A stretch of 64,000 bases of DNA from Maylandia zebra (Eukaryota > Chordata > Actinopteri > Cichliformes > Cichlidae): assembly GCF_041146795.1 (NCBI RefSeq), contig NC_135167.1, positions 4,926,454 through 4,990,453 of the forward strand, written 5' to 3'. Each line of letters begins with the position of its first letter. The first letter of the stretch is position 1. Shown in pieces: positions 45,201 through 57,400 of the stretch. A program made the translations under genes and the position numbers. Below the pieces are notes generated by a model. The model had not been told where the DNA came from, made no database searches, and worked only from the letters and a program-made list of their open reading frames with translations.

Positions 45201-48200
45201 TGAAAAACTGAATATGGAACAAGCAAAACTTAATACTAAACAATATATATATTAGCTGTATAATACCAGTAGGCCAGCTCTAATAGTAATTTGGTATGGC
45301 TTCGCGGGCCAAATGTAATTAGTCTGCGGGCCAAATTTGGTGTCTGATCGAAGAGTCACGTTCATTTGGCTTTTTAAGAAGCGTTCAGGCTCGACCGTTT
45401 CAGTCACAATTTCAGTCGTGTGCTTCAGCTGTAGGAAAGATCACTTACTTTAGTGAGAATGTCTGGAGTTACTGCAGCCACTGGTATTACACTGCCTACC
45501 AGCAAACACATGAAGCTCACAACTTGCCTCTTCCTAACAGCATGTGTTTTGATAGCTACCGGTAAACAGCTGTGAGATTTTTAATTTTTTTTCAGTATTG
45601 ATGTAAATGTCATTTAATTTGCCATTAGGCCCAACTAGACTGACTATCAGCTCATTAATTTGTTCCATTTCTAATCACTTGCTTTATTTTTCTAAAGATA
45701 CTGTCCTCAGAACCAGATGAGATTCTCTGTAACAACACCAAGATGCTGCGGGAGCGTCTGAGCATATCTGGAGATAGACTGGGGGAAGAGCACCGAGAGC
45801 AGGACGATGGCTACGTCTATGATCTTTACTACCAGGAAACGGTCACCCCAGGGTGGATCCAGGACATCCTGTCTGTCAGAGCCTATGCTGATGAGGGAGA
45901 ACTGGTGTGTGTGGATGGATGGACGGACAGATGAATGAGTGCTGAAATTGGAGTGAGTGAATGGGTGGAGTGGTCCAAATTTTACAGTGGGGCAAAAAAG
46001 TATTTAGTCAGCCACCGATTGTGCAAGTTCCCCCACCTAAAATGATGACAGAGGTCAGTAATTTGCACCAGAGGTACACTTCAACTGTGAGACACAGAAT
46101 GTGGAAAAAAAAAAAAATCCATGAATCCACATGGTAGGATTTGTAAAGAATTTATTCGTAAATCAGGGTGGAAAATAAGTATTTGGTCAATAACAAAAAT
46201 ACAACTCAATACTTTGTAACATAACCTTTGTTGGCAATAACAGAGGTCAAACGTTTACTATAGGTCTTTACCAGGTTTGCACACACAGTAGCTGGTATTT
46301 TGGCCCATTCCTCCATGCAGATCTTCTCGAGAGCAGTGATGTTTTGGGGCTGTCGCCGAGCAACACGGACTTTCAACTCCCGCCACAGATTTTCTATGGG
46401 GTTGAGGTCTGGAGACTGGCTAGGCCACTCCAGGACTTTCAAATGCTTCTTACGGAGCCACTCCTTTGTTGCCCGGGCGGTGTGTTTTGGATCATTGTCA
46501 TGTTGGAAGACCCAGCCTCGTTTAATCTTCAAAGTTCTCACTGATGGAAGGAGGTTTTGGCTCAAAATCTCACGAAACATGGCCCCATTCATTCTGTCCT
46601 TAACACGGATCAGTCGTCCTGTCCCCTTGGCAGAAAAACAGCCCCATAGCATGATGTTTCCACCCCCATGCTTCACAGTAGGTATGGTGTTCTTGGGATG
46701 CAACTCAGTATTCTTCTTCCTCCAAACACGACGAGTTGAGTTTATACTAAAAAGTTCTACTTTGGTTTCATCTGACCACATGACATTCTCCCAATCCTCT
46801 GCTGTATCATCCATGTGCTCTCTGGCAAACTTCAGACGGGCCTGGACATGCACTGGCTTCAGCAGCGGAACACGTCTGGCACTGCGGGATTTGATTCCCT
46901 GCCGTTGTGGTGTGTTACTGATGGTGACCTTTGTTACTTTGGTCCCAGCTCTCTGCAGGTCATTCACCAGGTCCCCCCGTGTGGTTCTGGGATCTTTGCT
47001 CACCGTTCTCATGATCATTTTGACCCCACGGGATGAGATCTTGCGTGGAGCCCCAGATCGAGGGAGATTATCAGTGGTCTTGTATGTCTTCCATTTTCTG
47101 ATGATTGCTCCCACAGTTGATTTTTTCACACCAAGCTGCTTGCCTATTGTAGATTCACTCTTCCCAGTCTGGTGCAGGTCTACAATACTTTTCCTGGTGT
47201 CCTTCGAAAGCTCTTTGGTCTTGGCCATGGCGGAGTTTGGAGTCTGACTGTTTGAGGCTGTGGACAGGTGTCTTTTATACAGATGATGAGTTCAAACAGG
47301 TGCCATTCATACAGGTAACGAGTGGGGGACAGAAAAGCTTCTTACAGAAGACGTTACAGGTCTGTGAGAGCCAGAGATTTTCCTTGTTTGAGGTGACCAA
47401 ATACTTATTTTCCACCCTAATTTACGAATAAATTCTTTACAAATCCTACCATGTGAATTCATGGATTTTTTTTTTTCCACATTCTGTGTCTCACAGTTGA
47501 AGTGTACCTCTGGTGCAAATTACTGACCTCTGTCATCATTTTAAGTGGGGGAACTTGCACAATCGGTGGCTGACTAAATACTTTTTTGCCCCACTGTATA
47601 TTTGGAAAAATAAATGATGGTCAGGTGGTAAACAGGTGGCCTTTAAAGCAGAAATATTATTTGATATTTACAGGGGAGTATCCTGTCATTGCTATAAAAT
47701 GATCGCTTGTTTGTAAACAAGCATCACTACTTTGTAATGGTGCCTGGGGAATGTAGAAACATTTTGTTGCATTACTGCCACCTTCTGGTGGTGGTAGTTC
47801 ATTACAGTTTGGCACTAGTTTAAAATAATCTCAAAAGGGTAGAAGAGGGGTTAAGATGAGAAAAATGTTGGGGTTTTTTGTAACTTAACTGATGATTTTT
47901 AAATGGTGTTTATTTTAAAGCATTGAAAGTAAAAATTTAAGCAAGAAGATTGTTTAGTTTTGTTGCCCTGGATGTGTGGAGAAGTAATTTGCCAAAGCAT
48001 ACCGTTAGGGTTTCTTCTTATCAGTGATGACTCAAAATCTCACTGGTAATTTTTAATATCAAACCACAACACTGACTTAATCATTTATTAAAAAAAAAAA
48101 AAAAAAAAAAGCTTTTCTGATAAATGTGGTGTTTTTAATCTCAGGTTCCTGACCTTGTGGTTCATGAAGAGGAAGTGTATGAAGATGAGGATGATGAGAA

Positions 48201-49632
48201 CGAGGAAGGCAACTGGAGGAATGACTACCCTGATGAGGAGAGCAATACAGACAGTGACAGAGAGGAGCGCTATGGTGGTATGTATTTAGAAACATGTCAG
48301 TTATTCAGTGCTGCAGTCTCTACTTGAACTCCTGTTAATTTAAACAAATGTCTCCCATTTCATCTTTTACTATGATAGCAAGATGCCAAAAGTTATTTGG
48401 TCAAACCAGGTTAGTGTGATATTCTAGTCATTTTCACTCATAGACAGTATCCTAAGGTCTTAGTTATACTTTGATTGTCTAGACCTCTGCATTACGAAAC
48501 TTAGTGTGCATAACTTGAGAATTGGTTCTCTACAAGAACTCATTCAAAGTCGTTCATTTCCTTCCTTCCTTTGCTTGCCAATCAATTGCACTTGCACTAC
48601 ATTTAGCTGATTTCAGTTGTTGTGCCAGAGGAGGAAAATGGTGGCGCAGTCTACAGAGTGGATATAGACAGTACTTTTATTCTTATTGTAAAAGAGGCTG
48701 CAGTGTCCGTTTCTACCTGTTCATGTTTCTAAAGTAGAATCACTGTGGCGATCCATTTGAATGTCTGTGTGCTGGTTTTCATCTTTTGCTTTTTGTTGTC
48801 AGTTTTGCATTCATACCGAAATACCAAGAGAAAGCTCATATGAGTATCCTCATTAAAATACAGATTTGTGTTGGTGTGTGGGACTGTAGCCTGTATGTTT
48901 GTATTGTTACATTGATATTTATGAGAGTGCATTTCAGTTCATTTTAAGGAGAAATGCCAAAGTAATGTAACAAGTAGTGTATCGTGTTACTTTCTCCTGA
49001 GTGTAATTCGATTAAATGAAATTTATTGATCCCTAGGGTTTTTTGTTTTTTTTTAAGTATTCTGATTCTGATTAAGGAAACTACTGCATTACTTTTAAGA
49101 AAAGTGTTCTGCTTAAGACTGTATGTAGGACATGGATGGAGCCACCACGTCACTCAATGGTTTTTGTAGTCTTTCAGACCAGGAAGTTAACATATATGGG
49201 TGAGAAGGTTCATGGCTGAGGTTTGTAGATTGCATCGATAAACTCGCAAGACAGACATAGATACGTGCTAGTTGTTGCTAAGCAACGGACTGATGAAACA
49301 CTTACTAAAACTAGAGTACAGATTTCGCAATATTTACCAACTTCAAATGGCAATTCAGTGAAGTTCAGTTCACTAAGCTGTTGTTTCTTGCTCCCTGTGT
49401 GTTTGCTTCATTTTTCAGCCTCAGTGTCACTTAGTGCAAACAAGTGTTGAATGGTGTTTATTTGCTAACCATTGCATTTGCCTTCTGTGCAGGATACTGG
49501 GAGGAGGAACACTCCTACAGCAGGAGGAGCTGGCAGCGCTACCAGAGGGAAGTGATGCATGAGCTGGGCTGCCGTGGTGACGACGACGACAACGGCGATG
49601 ATGACGATGGAGACAAATATGATTCCGATTGA
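42296..49632 (+). CDS. slc7a6os: RNA polymerase II nuclear localization protein SLC7A6OS (Iwr1 homologue)
   Basis: Coding exons: 42296-42484, 43824-44153, 45698-45904, 48145-48277, 49493-49632 (999 nt, 332 aa), with GT-AG borders and consistent phases. The protein is the vertebrate counterpart of yeast Iwr1, which binds assembled RNA polymerase II and directs its nuclear import. The N-terminus [20 protein letters not shown] carries the conserved basic start and matches the family's opening. The middle holds the Iwr1 signature [11 protein letters not shown] followed by [12 protein letters not shown] (about residues 200-225). The C-terminus is strongly acidic ([31 protein letters not shown]). 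Length is close to the human protein. Intron 3 hosts a complete Tc1 element and intron 2 a microsatellite and an old DNA transposon. The name reflects overlap with SLC7A6 in mammals; no antisense slc7a6 exon is visible here. Confidence 0.95.
44999..45034. repeat. (GA)n(CA)n microsatellite
   Basis: GA units to 45009 followed by about 13 CA units, in intron 2 of slc7a6os. Confidence 0.9.
45059..45345. mobile_element. Old DNA-transposon remnant in slc7a6os intron 2
   Basis: Starts 'caggggtgtcaaactcaaat' and contains two 'cgggccaaat' words in the right half, typical of a widespread hAT-derived teleost MITE. The right terminus is degraded and no target duplication is seen. Confidence 0.5.
45985..47596 (-). 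mobile_element. Complete Tc1 element in slc7a6os intron 3
   Basis: A 1612-bp element flanked by TA (45983-45984, 47597-47598). Long terminal inverted repeats of about 200 bp start 'cagtggggcaaaaaagtatt' and end with the complement 'aatacttttttgccccactg'. Inner repeats around 46130-46190 and 47395-47460 ('gaaaataagtatttggtcaa') form the direct-repeat pair. The transposase lies on the minus strand, opposite to the host gene. Confidence 0.93.
46206..47228 (-). CDS. Tc1 transposase, DD34E (340 aa)
   Basis: Uninterrupted Tc1-family transposase. Paired-like helix-turn-helix regions at about residues 5-115 ([39 protein letters not shown]; then [20 protein letters not shown]) recognise the terminal repeats. 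The catalytic triad is Asp in [12 protein letters not shown], Asp in [12 protein letters not shown] and Glu in [10 protein letters not shown], with 34 residues between the second Asp and the Glu, the classical Tc1 spacing. The [18 protein letters not shown]ly-rich box is present. One odd spot is [12 protein letters not shown], where most relatives read SNTLHR. Likely active until recently; it reads against slc7a6os transcription. Confidence 0.93.
   Translation of the reverse strand: MAKTKELSKDTRKSIVDLHQTGKSESTIGKQLGVKKSTVGAIIRKWKTYKTTDNLPRSGAPRKISSRGVKMIMRTVSKDPRTTRGDLVNDLQRAGTKVTKVTISNTPQRQGIKSRSARRVPLLKPVHVQARLKFAREHMDDTAEDWENVMWSDETKVELFSINSTRRVWRKKNTELHPKNTIPTVKHGGGNIMLWGCFSAKGTGRLIRVKDRMNGAMFREILSQNLLPSVRTLKIKRGWVFQHDNDPKHTARATKEWLRKKHLKVLEWPSQSPDLNPIENLWRELKVRVARRQPQNITALEKICMEEWAKIPATVCANLVKTYSKRLTSVIANKGYVTKY
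48089..48110. repeat. Poly(A) tract near slc7a6os exon 4
   Basis: About 22 A residues 35 bases upstream of the exon 4 acceptor. It displaces the usual pyrimidine tract outward; the acceptor itself keeps 'gtttttaatctcag'. Confidence 0.7.
49005..49075 (-). mobile_element. Short LINE/SINE tail in slc7a6os intron 4
   Basis: The sequence 'taaatgaaatttattgatccctaggg' with a nearby 'attctgattctgatta' is a reversed non-LTR 3' terminus of the kind seen at 9040 and 14935. No body is attached. Confidence 0.4.
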
Positions 49633-50332
49633 TCTGCTCTTCACCCCACTTGTAGTGGATCTTTCCAGTTACCTTTCCACAAGTAACCCCTTACTCTGTG
49701 CAACATCTGTGTAGCAGAGACTGAAAAGGTTATAAAGAAATCACTTTTCACAGTGTAGCAGTTTATGTGTAGCACTCAACAAATGGGCAACCTTTCTGGA
49801 AAACACCGGGAAACAATACCTTGGTTAAAAACGTGCCAAAAGTATTTTGTCACAGTTATGAAGTTCAGTGGCCACTAACTGATCAGATCATTTTCCTACA
49901 CAGATGGTGATGGAGTAGGTGAGTTATTTGCAGAAGGGTCCCGTGTGTCCTTTTTGGTTTTTTTAAACTGTGGTGGAGTGAATTCATGTGTGGATGTTTG
50001 TTCAAAGTGGATGTGTGTTAGAAAATGTTGCACATTAGTGTGGTATGCCTCGTATGCTTTGTGCTCTTATCCTTCTGTTAGTGAGACGTCTCGGGCCGCG
50101 CGTGGTTGCAGTTTAGGGTGTTTGCATTTTGTGCATGGTACGTGCGTGAACGTATAACTGTGTTAGATTTTTTTTTTTTTGCATAATGTGAAAGCGTGGT
50201 GCATCAATTCTGTTGTGGGTGTGCGAGTTGGGTTCAGAAAATCTCCTCTGGAGTTTAAATTGTTTCTCTTGGATGCCTGTTCTGTTAAGGTTTTTGTAAA
50301 TATGTAGATGTGTATAAAAGAAAAGCTTTCAA

Positions 50333-50338
50333 AATAAA
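50333..50338 (+). terminator. Polyadenylation signal of slc7a6os
   Basis: AATAAA about 700 bases after the stop, followed by a GT-rich stretch ('cagtgtcagtttgtcctg'). It fits the end of the slc7a6os 3' UTR. Confidence 0.6.
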
Positions 50339-50359
50339 CATGAAACATCTCAGTGTCAG

Positions 50360-51480
50360 TTTGTCCTGCATTCTAAAGAAGAGGTTAAAATGTATTACTA
50401 TGCCATATCATTGGTTTGTAAAACATGTATAAATATCTTATTACTTTATAAACATAGTTTGAGTTCAAAGGCTTAGATGGATTAATGGCAGGTTCTTTCT
50501 TTATTTTTTTTTTTTTTTTTCAACCTGGTTAAGTGACCATGGTAACTTCTGCTCAACCTATAGCCAGTTAAGAGCAGAGACCTGTACTGTGAAGCAGGAT
50601 TTGGGCTAATCCAGGGCCCCGTACAATAAAGGGGGTTCTGACTGTCCAGGGTATCATTCCACTATCACTTGCTAATATTGGCAATTGGGACACACAGACC
50701 ACTTAAAGTGGTTATCAACACTTAAAGTTATTCCAGGGTTTCCCCTGGATGTTCACATGAAAGGAGCGCTGTTAACAGAATTTAAGCAATTTATAAGTTG
50801 CAGGATCATGACTCTTCCACAGAAACTGATCCCCAAAAGTGCCACCTACTTCAGAAACACAATGTGCCTGTGAAATGCAACACACAATTAATAGTGCAGA
50901 AACTGGTTAATCTGGTGATTTAGCACATAAAATAAACATTTTAATTTAATTGGCTGCGTCCCTGTCAGTGCTGCTGTTTATTTCTAAGGTGACGGCCCAT
51001 TACAGCTCAGAATTCCAATATATAAGCTTAGTTTACATACTTAATGTGTGGTCACCAAGTATCTTCCGTAGATGTCCTATTTTAAGATCAGATTTTAATG
51101 CTATGGAACAATAATTGTTTCCTGCCAACAGGGGAAAAAATCAAGGAATGAATGTGTCTAATAATCTTTATTTATTACTAACACTCATTATGGAAAGGAA
51201 AAGACATTAGAAACAGCAGAAAAATTGAACACTCTGCTACTCCCCCCACAGAGCTCTTTGTCCAGAGCTGGTTAGTTTCCAGAGTAGAGATCAACAGATC
51301 ATTCTGCTGATGTGGGTAAACTCCTTCTGTTGGTAGTCCTTTTCAGTATGGTGTCAAAATACACCAGATGATGTATTGTTTTAATCAAAAATATGAGCAC
51401 AGATGTCTGTGAGCCTTAGGGTGGTAAACTCCACCACACAAGCACATCAATTAATACTCTGTTACCCATCTAGACTTTAG
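50360..51480. other. Spacer, no gene seen
   Basis: Contains a poly(T) tract at 50502-50520 and repeat-like 'gggctaatccagggcc' near 50610. No coding exon or RNA gene is recognised. Confidence 0.4.
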
Positions 51481-51484
51481 AGCA

Positions 51485-51703
51485 GCGGTCTCCAACTCCA
51501 GGCCTCGAGGGCCGGTGTCCTACAGTTTTTAGATGTCCTTGATCCAACACAGCTGATTTAAATGGCTAAATTACCTCCTCAACATGTCTTGCAGTTCTCC
51601 AGAGGCCTGTAATGAACTAATTTGATTCAGGTGTGTAGACCCAGGGTGCGATCTAAAGCCTGCAGGACACCAGCCCTCGAGGCCTGGAGTTGGAGACCCA
51701 CGG
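51485..51703. mobile_element. hAT-type MITE, second copy
   Basis: About 80% alike by eye to the element at 3017-3242 (shared 'aactccaggcctcgagggcc', 'ccaacacagctgatttaaat'). Inverted ends 'ggtctccaactccaggcctc' and its complement are clear, but the outermost bases and target duplication have decayed. Confidence 0.75.
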
Positions 51704-52119
51704 AATACAGGAAGAAAATGTAAATTTGAGGGGTTGTTTTTATATACAGCAATTACAGAAGCTTGAATTTCATCAGGATACTTTTCATTTCTCACATAAG
51801 AAAAATAATGGTGAGCATCACCAGCGTGGTACAGTTCCAATTGTAACAGTTATTGTTATGTAAATATATCAATTGCATATACATAGGAAATTGATATCAT
51901 AGATTGTGATACAGTTTACTTTTTGTTGTACAGTAAACCTGTCAGCTGGTCCAGCTGAGGTGTACAGGGACCAGTATCCCCGCCCCCTGCTGCTAGGTAA
52001 CTTTCCCACCCGTCCTCCAGCCAAACACAGCTGCAGGGTCAGGTAGCAGCCAAGGTCCTGGCCAGAGGCCAGCGACAAGTCAAACCCTTTGGCTTTGACT
52101 CATCACAATTGTTGGGCAA

Positions 52120-52382
52120 TCGTGGCTCAAGAGTTGGGCGTTCGTCTTGTAATCGGAAGGTTGCCGGTTCGAGCCCCGGCTCAGACAGTCTACTGGTGGT
52201 GGTCAGAGGGCCCAGTGGCGCCAGTGTCCGGCAGCCTCGCCTCTGTCAGTGCGCCCCAGGGCAGCTGTGGCTACAATGTAGCTTGCCATCAGCAGTGTGT
52301 GAATGGGTGGATGACTGAATGTGTAGAGCGCTTTGGGGTCCTTAGGGACTAGTAAAGTGCTATACAGGCCATTTACCATTTT
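52120..52382 (+). mobile_element. tRNA-derived SINE
   Basis: The tRNA-like head has an A box-like 'gtggctcaagagttgg' (52122-52137) and a strong B box 'ggttcgagccc' (52166-52176). A conserved body follows, and the tail reads 'gtgtagagcgctttggggtc', 'gactagtaaagtgctataca'. It is better preserved than the SINE at 29326-29577 and shares its tail logic ('gtgcttt-gag', 'aaa-gc-ctata'). The extra bases between the boxes and the lack of a cloverleaf argue against a real tRNA gene. Confidence 0.75.
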
Positions 52383-52528
52383 ACAATCGGTCATCACACA
52401 TTAATCTTACCGTAATTATTAAATCTTACACAGCAAGTGGCACAATCTTATAATATACCTTATAACAACATTGGTTACATACTTAACATGGTGATTCTCA
52501 TATATAAAAACATTCAGTGTAGGTTCAT

Positions 52529-52529
<1 letters not shown>

Positions 52530-52580
<51 letters not shown>
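52530..52580. repeat. (TG)n microsatellite
   Basis: About 25 uninterrupted TG units followed by a short GA run. Confidence 0.95.
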
Positions 52581-52586
<6 letters not shown>

Positions 52587-52859
52587 TGAGACAGATTATA
52601 TCACATGATATTTTATTGTGATGTGTTCAGGATCTCTGTTACAATGTTACTGTTTTGGTTGTGCTGCGTGAAAGGCGTTGAGTGTGCATTGGGGGAGGTT
52701 AGTTACTGGAGCTGGAGAGAGAGTTATTCAGGAGAACTCTCCCCTTATATCAACTGCCCTGTTACTGTACCACCTTAATAAACCATGTGCTTAAGACTTT
52801 ACGTGAAAGTTAAAATATATATGTTCAGTGCATAGATATATAGTGTGTATAGTTATATA

Positions 52860-53760
52860 GTTATATGTAGCCGCTAAGACTGGTGAACCTAAATCTTCAC
52901 CACCACGTCTGTATACATGCAAGCGAAAAGGGGAGCGAGCGGATCAGCACTCAGGGCACAGAAACTAAGCTGGCTTCAAACACACCATTTATTAACATAA
53001 AAAAAAAACACAGCCAGAATCACAAATACAAGTTAAAATTCCCCATATACAATAAAAATAGTGTTTGCAACCCGCTAAAAACCCTGCCAGGACTCCACAC
53101 CTGAACACGGCCTCCCTCGTCTCACCGTCAGATGCAGGCAGAAGGGCATCCCTGCCCTGTTGTGAATTGCGGCCATCGCCACCCACTGTTGCTGTTCCTG
53201 CATTGGGACTGGATCGCCGAACCCCCACCGTACTGAACGACTCGCGGCACCCCACAGTCAGGCAGCAGTTCCTTCAACACACGTGCGGGCTTGCACGCGT
53301 TCCTTTTTTTTCCTGCTCACCTTTCGTGCGTTGCTCTCTTGTCTCTGCGCTCACTATCCCCTTTAACAGGTCAACCTGGCGGCTGATAGGCCACCTTGGG
53401 GAACGCCCCCACCTCACAGGTGCCTACAATTGTCTGTTTAGTCCACAGTGGATTAAAGGAATATGGTACAACCTTAACACACATAATATAAATGAGGATA
53501 AAACCATGCAATATAAATATCAATAAACAAACATGCAATATAAATATCACAATAAAATCATGCAAATAAAATCAACACTATGTACCAATACACAGATTGA
53601 TAAAACATAAAAACATAAATTTCCACTGTATGACATATACATGTCATACAAACGTCCACCACAAGACGAGTATGGAGACCATGAATTGCTTCTATAAATA
53701 GAAGCAGACATGAAGATAGTGTTAAACCACCTGCTAGCCAATACGCCACATTGTATGCCA
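52860..53760. other. Unassigned GC-richer segment, repeat-like
   Basis: Positions 53100-53430 are notably GC-richer than the flanks and carry an open frame on the plus strand (53065-53526) with no recognisable domain and no splice context. 53470-53570 contains three near-copies of 'catgcaatataaatatca'. It is probably a mobile-element derivative but I cannot name it. Confidence 0.35.
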
Positions 53761-54470
53761 TATCTTTTTATGAGGTATGAAGATTCATGTGCTTTTGTGC
53801 TGAAGGTTTTCTTCTGTTCTCAAACTGCTCTTCTCTAAGAGATCAGTCTGGGAGGAGTTCTTTTTTTCTCCAACTCTCTCCCCTCATGTATTGTGTATTT
53901 CATTGTTCTTCTCGTGCTGCCTCTTCTGAATTGTCTTCCCAATGTGATGTTTGTGCAATGTATGTATGGTCAGAAGGGGTCCAACTTCACTGGATGTAAC
54001 ATGTACGTGTAACATTGCGGTGACAAATTAAGGCTCATCATCTAGAGTGCTGAATTGTCAGAAATGTAAGGTAGCTCAGTAAATGAACTTGTGCTCATTG
54101 CTCTGTATTATTTAAACATTCAGACCCCCAAAGGTCTTTTTAGTCATCTGTTTGTTTTGTCTGTGGTTCAACAGGTTTCTGTCTTCCTGTCTTCCATTTC
54201 TTACAACACATTCACACTGTTACGCATACACAACCCAACTCTGCATGGCCACAGATGCAGTATTTGTTAGTCCCGCAGTGGGAGCTTAGATGAATATGTT
54301 CAAGCTATTTCTGTTTGGTTATGTGTTTTGCGCTTATGAGTGTAAGCTTACAGTACACTTTAGTGGCAGATTTTTAATGGTGGAGTATACTGAATTAATG
54401 TTTTCTTCCATACTAAATAGTGAATTATAGGTTTGTGTAAAAACTTTTTTTCATTTCTACAGAACAGGTG
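53760..54470. other. Upstream flank of the ADGRG1-like gene
   Basis: No coding exon is recognised. An acceptor-like 'tcatttctacag' at 54453-54462 just before the first coding ATG suggests that a 5' UTR intron ends here, so the promoter would be further upstream in this stretch or beyond. Confidence 0.35.
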
Positions 54471-54491
54471 TGAGCAACAGAACCCTGGCTG

Positions 54492-57400
54492 ATGGAGAAC
54501 ATAGTGCGCTTCTTAATCATCCTCTCCACTGGTAAGATCACCACACAGGAACCACACTTTGTGATAGTTTGTTCATACATGTGTGCTGTATTCATGCTGT
54601 GCTGTGTCATACATTATACGTTGTTGTATGCTGCTGTGTGTAGGAATATTCACTTAGAAACATAAAAAAATAGGAGCATTTACTAACTTTTTCTCTGTGT
54701 AACCGCTATTTAGTTTGTGAGCATCTCAAACTAAATAAATAATTTAGTTTGAGGTGTGAGAATTAGAGTTTCCACTTTCACCTATACTCTTTCACTTATA
54801 TAAGAGCTATTAATTATTAGCTTAAAGCACAGTACACACTGGCTTCAGTGAACTTATTTACTGATGAATCACATCTGTGCTTGTAAACTCTGATCTGAAA
54901 GACTGTAATGTAAACTCCTGCAGTGCCATGTTAAAAGTCCATCCATCTATTCATCTTCTGCTTATCCAATTCAGACTCGGACCCACACAGTGTACTGTAA
55001 CTGTTTGTTTGTCTCTTTAATGTTATGGCACACACAATGCTTCCAGCTCAGCACCTTTGATTTCTCCATGGCCAGCTTTCCAGTTGGATCCACGCTCCAC
55101 TGCAGGTCCCCAGCATCATTAATGAACAAACAGTTCAGCAGAGTTCAGCAGTGTGATTCCTTCCACCTGGCCCACTGCAGCAGAGCCAGAGATCACACCA
55201 CTGCCACATAAGTTGAATTTTTTTTTTTAATACTGTGTGCTGTATTTTAACAGTTTCCAGTAACAATGACAATGACCTGGACTGGAACTTTTACGGCACA
55301 TGGCACCATGGCAACAACCCCCTGAGCCTGAACCTCAACATCTCTACTGGCTGTAAAGGAATCTCCATTTCAGCCAATGAGAGCTTTCTGTCCATCAACG
55401 GGCAGATCACAGCCCAGTGTAGGAGATCTGAAGTGATTACCTTCAAGCACCTTGGACTTGAGTCAGGGGAGGACATCAAGTTCTGTCTGGACTGGGAGCC
55501 ACTGCTGGACCAGTTAATGCTGACAGTAAGTGATAACAATTTTTAAATTTAAGTGTGGGTTCTAAATGCTATTTTTTTTTTTGTTTCATCATTTGACACC
55601 CATTATTTTACTCAATAACATTAAAGTTCAGGAGAACTCAACTAAAAATGAGCGTGAGGTAGTTAAATGAAAGATGTGGAAAAAGCACATGTGTATAATA
55701 ATATACCACCACCACATTCTAAAAGCCATATAACAAAATGTAAAATTTATATGATGTTCTGTACACTGCATACACTACACTAGCTAAATTCAAGATTATT
55801 ATGATAATTTCTGTTTTTTGTTTTTGTTTTTCCTGTTGTGATGTTCAGGTAGGAGAGGAGAAGCTTATTCTGTGCTCACCTGCAAGCCTGCAGGGTAACT
55901 GCTGCAATGACCTGAGTGATGGCCCAAACACACAAGAAGCAGACTACGGCATCCTCAATACCGAGATTAATCATGATTTCATCACCGACAAAACACGGAT
56001 GGCGTACAACTTTCAAGCACATTCCACCAACTACAGTAAGGAAGATTACACATATTGTGTCAGCATATTCTTGATAGAAAATCTGTGAATGAAATATATT
56101 TAGCAAAAAATAAAATTGATGTTCTGTACTGTTTTATTTGTTCCAATAACTCAGTTTGTCTGTAATGTTGTTCATATTTAGCTTTGCTGAACCAGCATTT
56201 CAGATTTCTGTTATCAAGTGCAGCATGTCAGAATCAGAACTTTCTCTTCTTTTCTGTTTTTGCAGCAGAATTATGTGAACAGGCGAAACGGGAATCCGGC
56301 CCCAACAAGTAATTTCCTCTCTTTTCCTCAAATGCACCAGTTTATTGCAGGGATATCATGGCAGGATGTTGTAGACTTGATCCTTCCTGAAGTACACAAA
56401 CTTTGATTACAAACGAGGAGTGAAGACATTAGCTGTCTGATGTAATATTGCTCCATTCAAATGAAACATGACAAACTTATAATCATGGCTGTGCCTGATG
56501 TTTGTGTCCAGGTGTGCTGAGCCTCCATACGCTCACAAATCTGATGTGGAGATGAAGGAAGATTTCAAAGGCCACAGCGTCACATCACCTGTAAGACAAA
56601 CACACAAAAGTTAAAGAGACTTGTCTTCAGATTAACCTTTTCTTTTTCAAACCAACCAGTGTGAGAAGGCTTTGATTTATTTTTAGAGAGTGGATGCTCT
56701 GTGATAGTGTGTCAGCTGTTGTATTGCAGTGTTACTGTTCTGAACTACCTCATCTTACAATCTCATTTAATTATAGCTACATTATAAAAACGATAAAATT
56801 GAACAAAATTTTATTTGTAATAAACTATACTGAAACAAAATGAAATTTATTAAATTTCAATTATTTTTCAAAAAAACATTTGCAGTTCATTGTAATTCAT
56901 TTATGTCGCCCACTGTGGCACACAGATATATTTTTATAGGTTAAGAGGAACACAGAGGGCAGAAAACATGTCAGGTTTTGGATTTGTGTACACTCAGTAG
57001 TGTCAGTTATTATTTGGTGTAGTAATGAGTTTAAAAACTGGAGGAGTGAAGAATGAAGTTAGCCTTACCTTTGCTTTCTTTAGTGCTCAGGCTGTGATGA
57101 AATGCAACCTTTCCTCCTTAGACACACAAAAATGTCCCGCTCTGCAGAGTAATATCACCTCTTAAATCCAATTATTAGGTTTCTGTAGGTTTCACCTGAA
57201 TCACACATCTGCAGAAGTGAGGTTTCACTTTCAGTCATACGACTGGGATGAAGATTCATATTTTTAGAGTTTGCACTGCTGACATTAGCAAAAAACCTTC
57301 TTTGCATCTGAGACTGTGTGCTTCCATTTTTAATCCAGACTTACTTTACAGCACATTTTTGAATAACCTAGAGTATTCATGCAAGTAGAGGGGAGAAGTG

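Noticed and set aside
46300-47247. Long plus-strand open frame (315 codons)
   Set aside because: It is the antisense shadow of the Tc1 transposase at 46206-47228; its translation has no domain and its length follows from the coding strand's composition.
52120-52200. Possible functional tRNA gene
   Set aside because: A and B boxes are present but no cloverleaf can be drawn and the unit continues into a SINE body shared with another locus.
53065-53526. 153-codon frame in the spacer before the ADGRG1-like gene
   Set aside because: Composition is low-complexity, no domain is seen, and the region looks like repeat-derived GC-rich DNA.
54990-55211. Open frame just upstream of exon 2 of the ADGRG1-like gene
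   Set aside because: No acceptor/donor pair gives the phase needed between exons 1 and 2, which already join correctly; no receptor-like motif is encoded.
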